Below the pieces are notes generated by a model that was not told the origin of the DNA, searched no databases, and saw only the letters and a list, made by a program, of their open reading frames with translations. A DNA stretch of 35,678 bases. Origin: Haplomitrium mnioides. Lineage: Eukaryota; Marchantiophyta; Haplomitriopsida; Calobryales. This document shows, in pieces, positions 1-10,205 of the stretch. The translations under genes were made by a program, and so were the position numbers. The stretch is from positions 1 through 35,678 of the forward strand of contig JBNGIS010021297.1 in the NCBI GenBank assembly GCA_049999725.1, written 5' to 3'. Each line of letters begins with the position of its first letter. Position 1 is the first letter of the stretch.

Positions 1-1330
1 GAGTTTACTTCCTTGCTCTTGCTACTCATCATATTTTACTGATATTGTTTTCTTCCATTAACACACCTCAAGTTTACTTTACTTTCTTGCTCTTGTTACC
101 GATCTTGTTTTGAGCGCACTTCCATTGTTTTTTCCCTCAACACACCTCGAGTTTACCTCTTTGCTCCTTGACTTCCTTGCATTTGTTGCCGATCACGCTT
201 TCAGCTTACTTCTGTTGTGTTTTCTTTTCAACACAGCTCGAGTTTACTTCCTTGCTCTTGTTACTCATCACGTTTTGAGCTCATTTCTGTTGTTTTCTTC
301 CATTAACACACTTCAAGTTTACTTCCTTGCTCTTGTTGCTGATCACTCTTTGAGCTTACTTTTGTTGCTTTTTCCTTTTTTCCCCTCAACACAACTCGAG
401 TTTACTTCCCATCTCTTGTTACTCATAATGCTTTGAGCTCACTTATGTTGTTTTCTTCCATTAACACACCTTAAGTTTACTTCATTGCCCCTTTACTTTC
501 TTGCTCTTGTTACTAATCATGCTTTGAGCTCACTTCCATTGTTTTTTCCCTCAACATTCCTTGAGTTTAGTTCCTTGTTCATTTATTTAGTTTCTCTTGT
601 TGCTGATCACGCTTTCAGCTTGCTTATGTTGCTTTTTCCCCTCAACAAAGCTCGAGTTTACTTCCTTGCTCTTGCTACTCATCACATTTTACTTATATTG
701 TTTTCTTCCATTGACACACCTCAAGTTTACTTTACTTTCTTGCTCTTGTTAACGATCTTGTTTTGAGTGCACTTCCATTGTTTTTTCCCTCAACACACCT
801 CGAGTTTACTTCTTTGCTCCTTTACTTCCTCACATTTGTTGCTGATCACGCTTTCAGGTTACTTCTGTTGTGTTTTCCCTTCAACACAACTCGAGTTTAC
901 TTCCTTGCTCTTGTTACTCATCACGTTTTGAGCTCACTTCTGTTGTTTTCTTCCATTAACACACTTCAACTTTACTTCCTTGCTCTTGTTGTTGATCACT
1001 CTTTGAGGTTACTTTTGTTGCTTTTTCCCTTTTTCCCCTCAACACAACTCGAGTTTACTTCCCATCTCTTGTTACTCATAATGCTTTGAGCTCACTTATG
1101 TTGTTTTCTTCCATTAACACACCTTAAGTTTACTTCATTGCCCCTTTACTTTCTTGCTCTTGTTACTAATCATGCTTTGAGCTCACATCCTGTGTTTTTT
1201 CCCTCAACATTCCTTGAGTTTAGTTCCTTGTTCATTTACTTAGTTTCTCTTGTTGCTGATCACGCTTTCAGCTTGCTTATGTTGCTTTTTCCCCTCAACA
1301 CAACTAGAGTTTACTTCCTTGCTCCTTTTC
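1..1330. repeat. Higher-order tandem (satellite-like) array, 653-bp period
   Basis: The same sequence block starts at about 1, 654 and 1307, giving an exact 653-bp spacing. There are two full copies, and a third is cut off after about 25 bases. Each copy is made of diverged units of roughly 60-80 bp built around CTCGAGTTTACTTCCTTGCT, a TTGTTACTCATCACG-like stretch and a TTTTCTTCCATTAACACACC or TTTTTCCCCTCAACACA tail. The plus strand is strongly pyrimidine-rich and leaves open frames of about 100 codons encoding Leu/Phe-rich repeats. I read these as by-products of the repeat, not genes, because they recur identically per period and have no domain. The array continues off the left edge. Confidence 0.9.
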
Positions 1331-1768
1331 CTCGGCATAGGTGGAGCTTATGTACATACTCATCAGATTCTGTTCAGGGGGGCGTTAGCTACACTTCTCT
1401 GCTCTACGGAAAGGAAGCGGAAGCGTGTATCCGTCTGTAACGACATTTCATTTCATTACATTTAATTTCTTTATCAACACACTGATACTTTTCGCAGAAT
1501 GATGAATGATTCCCGTAGCAGCTACTCGATTGTAGGCTGAGTCGAATTCCACGTAAAATCTTATAATTCTTGGACAGCAAATTTTGTGGCATGTGAGAGG
1601 TATTGAGGGATACTTCCCGCACTCTAAGAGGAGCCTGTAACCACCATCCAATGCCATTCCATTTGGCTCAAATTGAATCCCTGGGTAGATCCCTGCGCTC
1701 TCTAACTGTTCTACGAGAAATTGCGAGTCCAGCTAGGCTAATTTCCGGGTAGTCACACACTTTTCAAC
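1331..1768. other. Unique spacer between satellite and CH gene
   Basis: No coding exon, RNA gene or repeat is recognisable here. The short open frames on either strand show no domain. It presumably includes the promoter and 5' UTR of the CH-domain gene that follows, but I see no convincing TATA box. Confidence 0.4.
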
Positions 1769-2678
1769 ATGATCCGTGGCTGCGTTAGCCGTGACATGGG
1801 CACCGCTGATGCACTTTTCTCAAAAGAGAGCATACTCCAATGGTGCCAAACGAAGATATCGTCATCGGTGGATAGTTGGATACGTCAAAGCATGTCACGT
1901 GGATCGATTGATAATTATAAACTTCTGTCGTCGTCAATGGGAGGTTTTGGAAGCCGAAGTAACTCATGTGCAGAAGGTGTCCGAAATCTATCTGCAATCG
2001 AGAGCCCTCCAACCTCTTCAAACAGTGATGGACATACCCGAGGAATAAATTTGCCTGAGGAAATCGTGGTGGAGGACTTTCATCGAAGCTGGCAGGACGG
2101 TTGGGCTTTGACAGCCCTGATGTACAGCATCATACCTGGATTTCAAGTAACACAGTCGTACACTTACGCAGATGACAATGCAAGCATGTTGTTGCTCCAA
2201 CAGGCCTTTCAGGCGGCCGAAGAGTATCTAAAAGTTCCAGACTATGCATCAGTCGATCCTTTAGAGATTGTACAAATGGTGCGTAAACAAACGTCCAAAC
2301 TCTGAATCAGAGGCCCAAAGTGCACAGTGCCACTTCTTGACCTCATGGTTTCGGTTATCATCTTTTGATCGCAGACAGAGGGAGTTGATGGCAAGATTCT
2401 GCGATATGTTGAACAACTGATGTCGAGAACCTCGCAAGGAATTGTTGAAGATAACTCATCCAATAGAAGAAATGTTGAACAACCGATGCAGAATGCAACC
2501 GATCGTTTTGAGGTATGCTGCAAGTAGCGGAACTCGAGGGCTCAACGTCGTGAGTCTGCTCTCAAAGGACTTTATATCCATCTGTTTGTTGCAGGTTGAA
2601 ATATTATACGATGCCCTCGTCTTTGCTGAAAACGAAATCAACAGACTTCATCAATTGGCAAGCCACTCGCCCTCATGA
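1769..2678 (+). CDS. Calponin-homology (CH) domain protein, three exons
   Basis: Exons 1769-2278, 2375-2512 and 2595-2678 join in phase 0 across GT-AG introns of 96 and 82 bp, giving 243 residues. The sequence shows a spectrin/alpha-actinin-style CH domain: an ILQWCQTKI helix near residue 22, the core VEDFHRSWQDGWALTALM near 101-118, an LLQQAFQAAEEYLKVP helix, a DPLEIV turn, and the final TEGVDGKILRYVEQLMSR helix supplied by exon 2. CH domains of this type bind actin or act as adaptors. About 60 Ser/Gly-rich residues (roughly 35-97) are inserted between the first helix and the core, which is unusual. The C-terminal exon encodes a short helix (LYDALVFAENEINRLHQL) and then a TGA stop. The start is the first ATG in the frame; an upstream exon is possible. 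The gene could extend into the PH/LRR exons downstream if the last exon is alternatively spliced. Confidence 0.72.
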
Positions 2679-4073
2679 TTTCAGTGGCAACTGCTGGTTT
2701 GTGGAGAAGATTATGATAGTGCATTACCTCCTTTCGTCAATTTGAAATTGTTGATGTACCTGACTTTCGTCTTTGTGTGGCGCATGAGAGTTAAGAGCTA
2801 CGGACATCTCCGTTGACAGTGCTGTAACGTAGATTGATAGCACCTTCATTTACAAGCACCACTAAGCCTTATGCTTGAAAGCAATTAAGAAACTTGTCAG
2901 CAGAAACATGATCAGCACTACAAACAGGGTCCACGCCACCTAGTGCCATGATGAACATTGATGCATGATGCGAGGCGTGCAACAGCAGGAAAAGCGATGA
3001 GGACAGATGATCTGTAAACAGTCGATTCAAAGAATTAGGTGCATAGCATCTGTTACATCTATATCTCCACGGCCCTGCCATGCGAAGATGACCCGTAGGT
3101 AGAGCTTAGCACCAAAGATGCTGTGTGGCCATCTCTCGTGGGTAGGAAATGATTGTTAAAAGATAGATACGGTGGATAACATTCTTTCGAATCGTACAAG
3201 CTAGCATCAGTTTGCAGCAGTGAAAGGGTCGAGCAAAGAATGTGTTCTTTTGGAAGAGCTTCTACATGTAACGTGGGGTCCCATTTTTGGTCGTATTCAC
3301 CTCGAGTTGTTCCAGTTTTTGGGCTTTCCTAGACCAGTACGGCACCTGACGTAGTGATTCCAAAAGGTTTCGTCTCAAACGAGCAATTGAGCAGCAGTCT
3401 TGCTGATATCACAATGCCACAGCAGCTGCAGATGGACGATTTTCCATTTGTACCCATTAAAAGAACTTGCATAGTAATCTGAGCATCGCTGGGTCTGTGA
3501 CTGCAGATACAAACGCTAACAGAAGATGAGCAGGGAAAAGTGCTTCACCTGAAACAGGATGAAATGAGCTTAGTTGATAGGGCATGTACTAAGCCGCAGT
3601 GTCCGAAGTCAGAGAGCGCAAATCAAAACATGCTCTGTACAATCTCTAGGACGGCATCCAAGGCCGTTAGAGGCAGACAGAAATGTGATTACGAGTAAGT
3701 CGAAAATTTCTTGTGGCCAATAATAAGATTCTCAATCACCACAACGAGATTGTTTCTTCCAACCAATGTTTGGCGTTGTGTAGACATATCCTAGCAGATC
3801 CTGAGAGATGGAAAGAGAAAGTGTGGCGCGGTTCGTCACCAATGACCATCGACCATCAAGTACGCCTTGCATTCACATTCGGTTTGTAGATCCATCTTTT
3901 TCTTCACTGTATACGTCATAACTGACCGGTCAATTTCCATCGCGTTTGGTTGCAGGGGTGGCTATGGAAAACGCCCAAAACTCCAAGCCACAAACCTTTG
4001 CAAAAGGGATGGTTGAAACGCTGGTAATGTAAAGTTTGTGTTAAATATTGTACAGTACCCGCTAGCTTTGAAA
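2679..4073. other. Gene-free stretch between CH exons and tRNA-Ala
   Basis: About 1.4 kb. Stops are frequent in all frames and I find no exon with recognisable domain content on either strand. If CH and PH/LRR belong to one gene, this would be intron or would hide short exons of the PH domain's first half. I could not identify any. Confidence 0.4.
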
Positions 4074-4146
4074 GGGGATGTAGCTCACATGGTAGAGCGA
4101 TCGCTTTGCATGCGATAGGTACGGGGATCGATACCCCGCATCTCCA
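4074..4146 (+). tRNA. tRNA-Ala(TGC), possibly degenerate
   Basis: A 73-nt cloverleaf. Acceptor stem GGGGATG pairs with CATCTCC (one G-T wobble). The D arm is GCTC/GAGC around ACATGGTA. The anticodon stem ATCGC/GCGAT encloses loop TTTGCAT, so the anticodon is TGC (alanine). The T stem CGGGG/CCCCG encloses loop ATCGATA, and the discriminator base is A. No intron and no encoded CCA. The T loop begins A instead of the near-universal T54, which lies inside the internal B-box promoter, so transcription or stability may be reduced. A T4 tract follows about 30 bp downstream. Confidence 0.9.
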
Positions 4147-4402
4147 CAATGAAAACGACTTGTATGACTTTACTCTGTGTTTTGGTGCTCTTGTTCATGA
4201 AGGTTTGAGCTGCGGGGAGTAGTGCTGTATTACTATGAAGCGATACCGATAGCTTCTTCACCGAAGACAATGACTCCGAAGGGAATCTTTAACGTAACGT
4301 TTTCTTAAGATCCGGTTTTGGAGCACCATCCTCTTTCTGTTGCACTTACTAAAATGCGATATGGACTGTAACTCTAAAAAGTGTGAGCTATATATGTTGT
4401 AG
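4147..4402. other. Spacer between tRNA-Ala and PH-like exons
   Basis: No confident exon. A splice-like AG at about 4316 followed by a short open stretch could encode an upstream part of the PH domain, but no frame reads cleanly into the 4403 exon. Confidence 0.3.
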
Positions 4403-4818
4403 CTGGAAAGTATTGACACGACGATCCGAGTTCCAGAACTAGATGACTTGGGAGGCAGAATGAAAGATTTGGTTGAGATTTTGTCTCCCATAGATGGGGG
4501 ACATTCTGACAAAGAGGATCCCAACTATATGATGCGTATCTTCTTTATCCGAACACAAAAGGTTACTCACTTTCAAAGCAATTTTTTCTCCAGTACTTGG
4601 GGTGTTTAAGGAAAAGGAATTTTTTGTCTGCGCACAACTAATCATCACACCTTTTTATGCAGGAGAAGTTCTGCTTGCAAGCGGACAACGTCGAAGAGTC
4701 AATTGTCTGGAAAACCGTAATAGGCTCGCGTATTGCTCAGGTGGTGATCATACTTTTGTGCTGCAACTTTTGCTCATAGATATTGCAGAAATACAAGGAG
4801 AAACGATCAGGCTACTAG
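4403..4818 (+). CDS. Partial gene: PH-domain-like C-terminal exons
   Basis: Two exons look sound: 4403-4561 (53 codons, acceptor TTGTAG, donor GTTACT) and 4663-4740 (26 codons, acceptor TATGCAG, donor GTGGTG), both phase 0. The joined product contains MMRIFFIRTQK and then EKFCLQADNVEESIVWKTVI. The latter matches the last strand and C-terminal helix of pleckstrin-homology domains, where a tryptophan sits at the centre of the helix. A possible third exon at 4789-4818 adds a basic tail and a TAG, but its 48-bp intron is much shorter than its neighbours, so the end may be wrong. The N-terminal half of the domain was not found. PH domains usually bind phosphoinositides or proteins at membranes. 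Given the order, this may be the N-terminal part of the LRR gene that follows; a PH-then-LRR order is known from CARMIL-type actin regulators. Confidence 0.45.
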
Positions 4819-4970
4819 TGGCAACTAAATATTTATAGATGAAATTCCGCATTTCTTGTGGCTCCTACATACACCATGCCAAGCTCTCAGCAGCTCCACT
4901 TTCTCAATGTAGATAAATCATCTAGTTTCTTAATTTGTCCGAAGCGAAAAGCTGTACTCGCTTGTGCAGA

Positions 4971-5138
4971 TTCGCTACACTGAGCAATGCAGAATGGAAT
5001 GCACTGAGCCAGACTCAAGAATTGTCAGGTGATTAAATTTCGCAAAGCCACGAAAAATACATTCGTTCTTGGAGTAACGTCCGTCCATATACAGCATGTC
5101 TTGTGAGATGTTCGATGATGACCTTCGTCGAATGGCTG
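4971..5138 (+). CDS. Candidate linker exons upstream of the LRR exons
   Basis: Two candidate exons, 4971-5029 (acceptor TTGTGCAG, donor GTGATT) and 5097-5138 (acceptor ATACAG, donor GTAACC), join in phase with each other and with the first LRR exon at 5219 when read as FATLSNAEWNALSQTQELS and then CLVRCSMMTFVEWLL. Another reading uses an ATG at 5098 and stays open for 41 codons (beginning MSCEMFDDDLRRM), but it meets a TGA just before the LRR frame. I prefer the spliced reading because its intron (about 80 bp) matches neighbouring introns. It remains a hypothesis. Confidence 0.3.
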
Positions 5139-5218
5139 CTGTAACCGACGATCAATCACTAGTTCAGTTTGATGGGTTGATAAGAAATCGACTCAAAAAA
5201 GGAGCGTCAGTTGTGCAG

Positions 5219-6903
5219 ATTAATGGGAAGCTTTGAAATGGAATACTGGCTCCTTGACGGCTGTGAGAGCTCAACTGCACTTGCAATTGGCCTTAGCTAC
5301 TTGCTGACCAGTGGTACTTATGAGGTACACTATCAACATTTCTTGCCTGCCTGGTCAATCATTGCACTCGCAGTCTTGTAAAACACGATAGTGTATCACA
5401 ATGCCGAAAGCTCGAACAGTCAAATATGAAGTTCATCATGAGGGGATTGTAAACTGATCGCGACTGGCACTGCAGAGATTGAAGGATTTCACTCTAGTCA
5501 ACTGCAACCTTCGAGATGCAGACTTGTCGAGAATTGCAGACGGAATTGCGGTGGCTGGTCCAACTTTGCCTGTTGAACGGATGAACTTTCAAGTAAGGCT
5601 ATCAGATAACTTCCATTATGGAGCGTGTACTCTGGTTTTCTTCCTCATCGAATGATTCCGACCCCCTTGACGTGCAATCCTGAATCATGCCTTCACCAGA
5701 GTAATACAATTGGTCCAGCAGGGGCCTCGAAACTTGCTGCGTCACTCTCTCGGTGCGGCAAGCTTCAGGAACTAATTCTCGATGTAAACGCCATATCTGA
5801 CCAGGTATACTACTTACCATACTCCTCGCACTGGAGAGTAATGCTGCGGCAAATTCTACTAATAAAAATGATAACAACTCATTACCATGTGCGTTTCAGG
5901 GACTAGATCAGTTAACGAGACAGTTTTGGAGACCTGGGTGTCATTCTGCACAATCGCTCCGACGATGCTCCTTTGCCAACAATAATATCACGGACGATGT
6001 CTCTCTCTCTCTCTCTCTTTCACCGTCGTCGTGTCTGTTGCTTTCGACCCTACCTTTTCGCCTCCGGACGTCATAGCGACCGCCACTATCATTCAACCAA
6101 TTCTTTTCTCTATGTGTCTCTCCGTCTCTGTCTAGCATAGTCCATCTCTCTGCCTTGAATTGTCAGTGACGCAATGGTGCAAGTGCAGGGTGTTGTAAAG
6201 CTTGTGAACGTACTTACAGATGCAACGGTATCGTGTTCCTTACAATCGCTTCAGTTTGCCAATAATCAGATCTCAGACCTGGGCGCTGCCAAGGTAGAGG
6301 ACCATCATCAACCGCGACATTTGCATTTACGTAGACTACTTATAGTGAGCAAGAATTTACTTACGACGTTTTGTTCGTCAGCTTGCGGAGCTTTGCCTCG
6401 TCAGGAGAAGCATCGACACTTTGAATGTCTGCAATAATGTGATTGGGGACCAAGGAGCATCGCAGCTGGCCTTGATGATCGATAAGCAGCACCAGGTATG
6501 ACTCCCCTCCCCTTGGTCGTTCCTCTTGGGATTTAGGAATACTTGTTTTTACTTTGGGAAGCAAGGCTCAATAACGAGGCGTTGGCAGCAACCTGAGAGG
6601 GGCGGCGTGCACTGCTTGTTGCTACAACATAACAGAATCCGGGTCAAGGGCTTCGGCGCCCTCATCGCTAGTTTTTCTGCTTCCAGGTTCATATGCTGTG
6701 CTTCCCTCTCTGCTTTGCTTGCATCTGCCCCCTCCTTCACACTTATCTCTGTTCTCTCTCTTGGCAGCTTACTCACATGTCTCGAAATTGGAGATAACCT
6801 TCTTCTACCATCGTCTGCTCTACCGCACATCGATATCATCAACAACGACTTTTGTATCAGTTCCTTCACCCTCACAAAACAAGCACTCAAAACATGCCAG
6901 TAG
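5219..6903 (+). CDS. Ribonuclease-inhibitor-type leucine-rich repeat protein, at least eight exons
   Basis: Exons: 5219-5324, 5476-5592, 5700-5804, 5900-5998, 6189-6293, 6382-6495, 6589-6686 and 6768-6903, all with GT-AG borders. Junctions are phase 0 except the last (phase 2), and the frame ends at TAG 6901-6903. Most exons encode about one repeat: RLKDFTLVNCNLRDADL, then KLQELILDVNAISDQ, SLRRCSFANNNITDD, SLQSLQFANNQISDLGAAK, IDTLNVCNNVIGDQGASQL, VHCLLLQHNRIRVKGFGAL and LLTCLEIGDN. The L..L.L..N.I.D.GA pattern is the 28-residue RI type, seen in NOD-like proteins, RanGAP, Tonsoku and CARMIL; such solenoids bind proteins. The seventh exon could instead begin at 6562. The 71 or so bases of the last intron are also open in frame, so retention would still give a protein. 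The N-terminus is unresolved and may include the PH-like exons upstream. Confidence 0.72.
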
Positions 6904-7073
6904 ATGAACACAGTCTGTTCCTCACCTGGTGGAGAACACGCGTCAAAGAAAAAATGCTTACGAGCCGAGTGTAGGATAAGGACTTCGATATTATCTTTCT
7001 TGTCCACGTTGGCTGGCCCTGTGAAGCCGAGTACAATAATATAGGGCCCGAGTTCAACTGTACTACGTGAACT

Positions 7074-10000
7074 TCATTTTACTGGAGTACAACATATGCA
7101 ATTACTTAAGAAGGGCTTGCTGCTACTTGATTGATTCTTGGACTCGTACTTGGGTGATGGCTTATTAGGAGAGCTTTTAGCCCCGGACACTATTCTCCTG
7201 AACAAATTCCCCCGAGGTGATGAATAAGACGCAGCTGGACTTCCATCTGCAGCTGCTCCATCGCCTCCTGAACTCTTCTCTGCTGCTTCTTCCTCCGCGA
7301 GTAAGTTTCGCAATGGAGTTCTCGGTCTATCTAGCTTCCCGCCTTTATCAGTCAAGCCGTTTCCAATTGCGATACTCCCAGAGCCAACATCTTCTGCACC
7401 TGAACCACTCGCAAATTGAATGGAGTCTTCCTCTATGTTCGCAGAATGTATGTTCGTAGAATGTCTGTCTTCTAAACCTTTTCCCACTTCCCTGGTACCC
7501 AGTTCTTGAGAATGCATTTCCCACAACCTGTCTTGCTGGGAGTCGAGAAACAAAGGATCCACACCTTTCTGTTTGTTAATTACCAGCGATGCATTTTCCA
7601 ATATGGTTGGAGACCCAGCTTTCACAGCATCACTTCTAAGAGTAGTATCATCAACACTCTTTCCTGCCACATGATCATCATCAAAAGAACACATGCGAGT
7701 TACTATTCAACATACCTGAGACTATACATTCATTACAAGTACCGGACACATGATAAATGTTTAACACAACTGTTTTTAATGTCTAGGCGAGGCAGAAAAA
7801 GTACGCAATTGCAAACCTTGGGAGAGAACTGATACTACAGTTACCGCCGATGTTCCCAACGAGGCTCCATCAGAAAGCAACGGTCCAGCCTCAGCTGTTG
7901 CTTGTCTTTCATGTACTAACTCTTCATTCAAATATCCATCCGTCAGTGCATTAGTTTCACTGCCTTTGCCTGGAAGTTCTTGCTCTGTATCAGTGGCAAT
8001 ACCATCACTAGGCATATATTGATCACGTTTATCTGAACGGCCCTGGCAGTTATCACTCCCCTCTGGCACATATTTTTCGACCTCAATAATACCTTTCAAT
8101 TTTGCAGACACATTCGCAACTTGCTCATCACTCAACCTTGCCAGGTGGGCATCCTCCTCATCTGTAGATTGGTTGGAGAAATTCCGCCCTTCCTCATCAA
8201 GTGACATTTTGTTTTTGTTTAGATGTTTACTGTCCGCCTTCATATCTTCCAAAACGCCCCCCCTCTCAAGCTGATTAGAAATTTCTTCATCCTCTTTCAA
8301 GCTATTCTGGCTTGCATCTACTACAGCCGGTCGTTCTTCATCCTGTTTCAAGCCACTTTGGCTTGCATCTGCTACACCCGGTCGTTCTTCATCCTGTTTC
8401 AAGCCACTTTGGCTTGCATCTATGGTCGCCCCTTCTTCAACATATTTCATCCTGATCTGGCTTGCATCTACTACAGCCTCTACGGTCTGCATTTCTCGTT
8501 CCTCTCTCAGGTCACTGGGCTGAGACTCCACATTTAAGGAATTATGCTCATGTGCCAAGCCAACATGTGACATGTCCACATGCACAGTCTCACCTGGCAA
8601 TGAGCCATCACTACAAGAGGTTGGCGAAGGAGCTATCTTGGGTTTCACTGGACTAGGAGGCTTCACTGGACTCCCAGACCTCTGACTACTTTCCTCTGCA
8701 GCTTTTCTCTCTAACTCTTCGATTCGCTTCTTGACACTTACCCCTCGGAGAATAGATGCTTTTTCCAGATCTGTTGGACTTGAAGAGGAAATAAACTCCT
8801 GTTCCTGTCCCAAACAAGCAATCAAATCCACTGGCTCTGCTGCTAACTTACTCGCATCAACGTGTACATGATTCTGATCCATAGGAAGCTCACTTTCAGG
8901 AAAATCAACAATTGTGGAGGATAATTGTAGTGGTGTTAAGGACTGATTCGGCTTTTCTTCCCCAACTGCAACAAAGCTTTCCCATATACTTGGTGAAGAC
9001 GATCCAAGATCTCCTGCATCAACACATCATCAGCAAGCTTTAATGCCAAGCGAAGCTGCTGCTCCGTTTCATAGAGTGGGATACCAGTCGAGCAAAACAA
9101 CAAGGGAACTGAGCACGACTTAAAGTCTGGATTTAAGCTTCGTTTACTGCATTACATGAGACTACTCATCCAATGGTCTTTGTCAAACGTAGCTGGAAGA
9201 GTTTAGGATCCATTGGCTTTGTTAAATGTCTTCCATGTTCTATCGAACACAATTTACCTCCTGTCTGTGCTGTCACCTTCCCCCCATCCGCATCGGCACT
9301 GCTGTCAGCATTACTCGAATGATCCGCATGATCATCTACTTCAGAAACGGGCTCCTGGTCTTCACTGACAGCTGGTAATAACCGGCCAGCAATCGAAGCT
9401 GCCCCCGGTCCTATATCCTTGCCATCTGTTCGGGGTTGACTATCAACAGTTTCAGGCACATCCACGACTGTTCCTTCATAAACTGAGGTAGATCCCGGAG
9501 AAACAATTTCCCTCTGCCCTTTGTGGAGGGCTGTCACATACAGAACCCGTTAATCCAGATGTGATTTGTACTGTACAAATCACATGTCATCTACAATCAT
9601 GTATGCAGCTATAAGCTAGAATCCATAGAAACCAAATTTGCATCGTCAAGTCACCGGAGGTTCAAAACCTGCTTAAAAACATCTAGTCAATGAAAATGTC
9701 GAGAGACTTACCGGACTTTTTATGAGAACTGTCATCACCAGAGGAAATGTCATCAGAGGAGCCCCCATGCCCTGACAAAGACCCAGCCCTTGGAAGTCCT
9801 GGTAATTTCCCACACTGTTTCTTGTGGTTCCTCCTATGCTTGGCACTTGGATGTGCATTGGGATAAGTCCAGTTACAATGTCGGCAGACCCATAGATCCT
9901 CGGCGGGGGTTGCTAACAATGCCAACAGATAAGCATTCCACAGAACATCAGACCAGTCTGCATTCTACAAAATTTCAAAATTCTCCAACAAAAGAAAACT

Positions 10001-10139
10001 CCAACCGAAAACGCTTCAACTCAATTAGCAACTCGTCTATCGCTCATTACCGTTAATGTCCTTGCCAACTTTTACCCCATCCATACTGAGCTCAAGACAC
10101 TAGGGACACTCAAACATCTATTTTATTCTGTAGATTTTT

Positions 10140-10205
<66 letters not shown>

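Noticed and set aside
110-1440. Four open frames of 93-108 codons encoding Leu/Phe-rich, membrane-like repeats
   Set aside because: They repeat exactly with the 653-bp satellite period and arise from the pyrimidine-rich strand; no start context, domain or intron structure supports a gene.
5098-5240. Frameshift or pseudogene break between MSCEMFDD... and the LRR exon
   Set aside because: A GT-AG intron of about 80 bp (5139-5218) removes the conflict in a consistent phase, so a mutation is not needed; kept only as an alternative reading.
6549-7007. 152-codon minus-strand open frame
   Set aside because: It is antisense to two LRR exons that carry clear repeat motifs; no domain in the minus reading.
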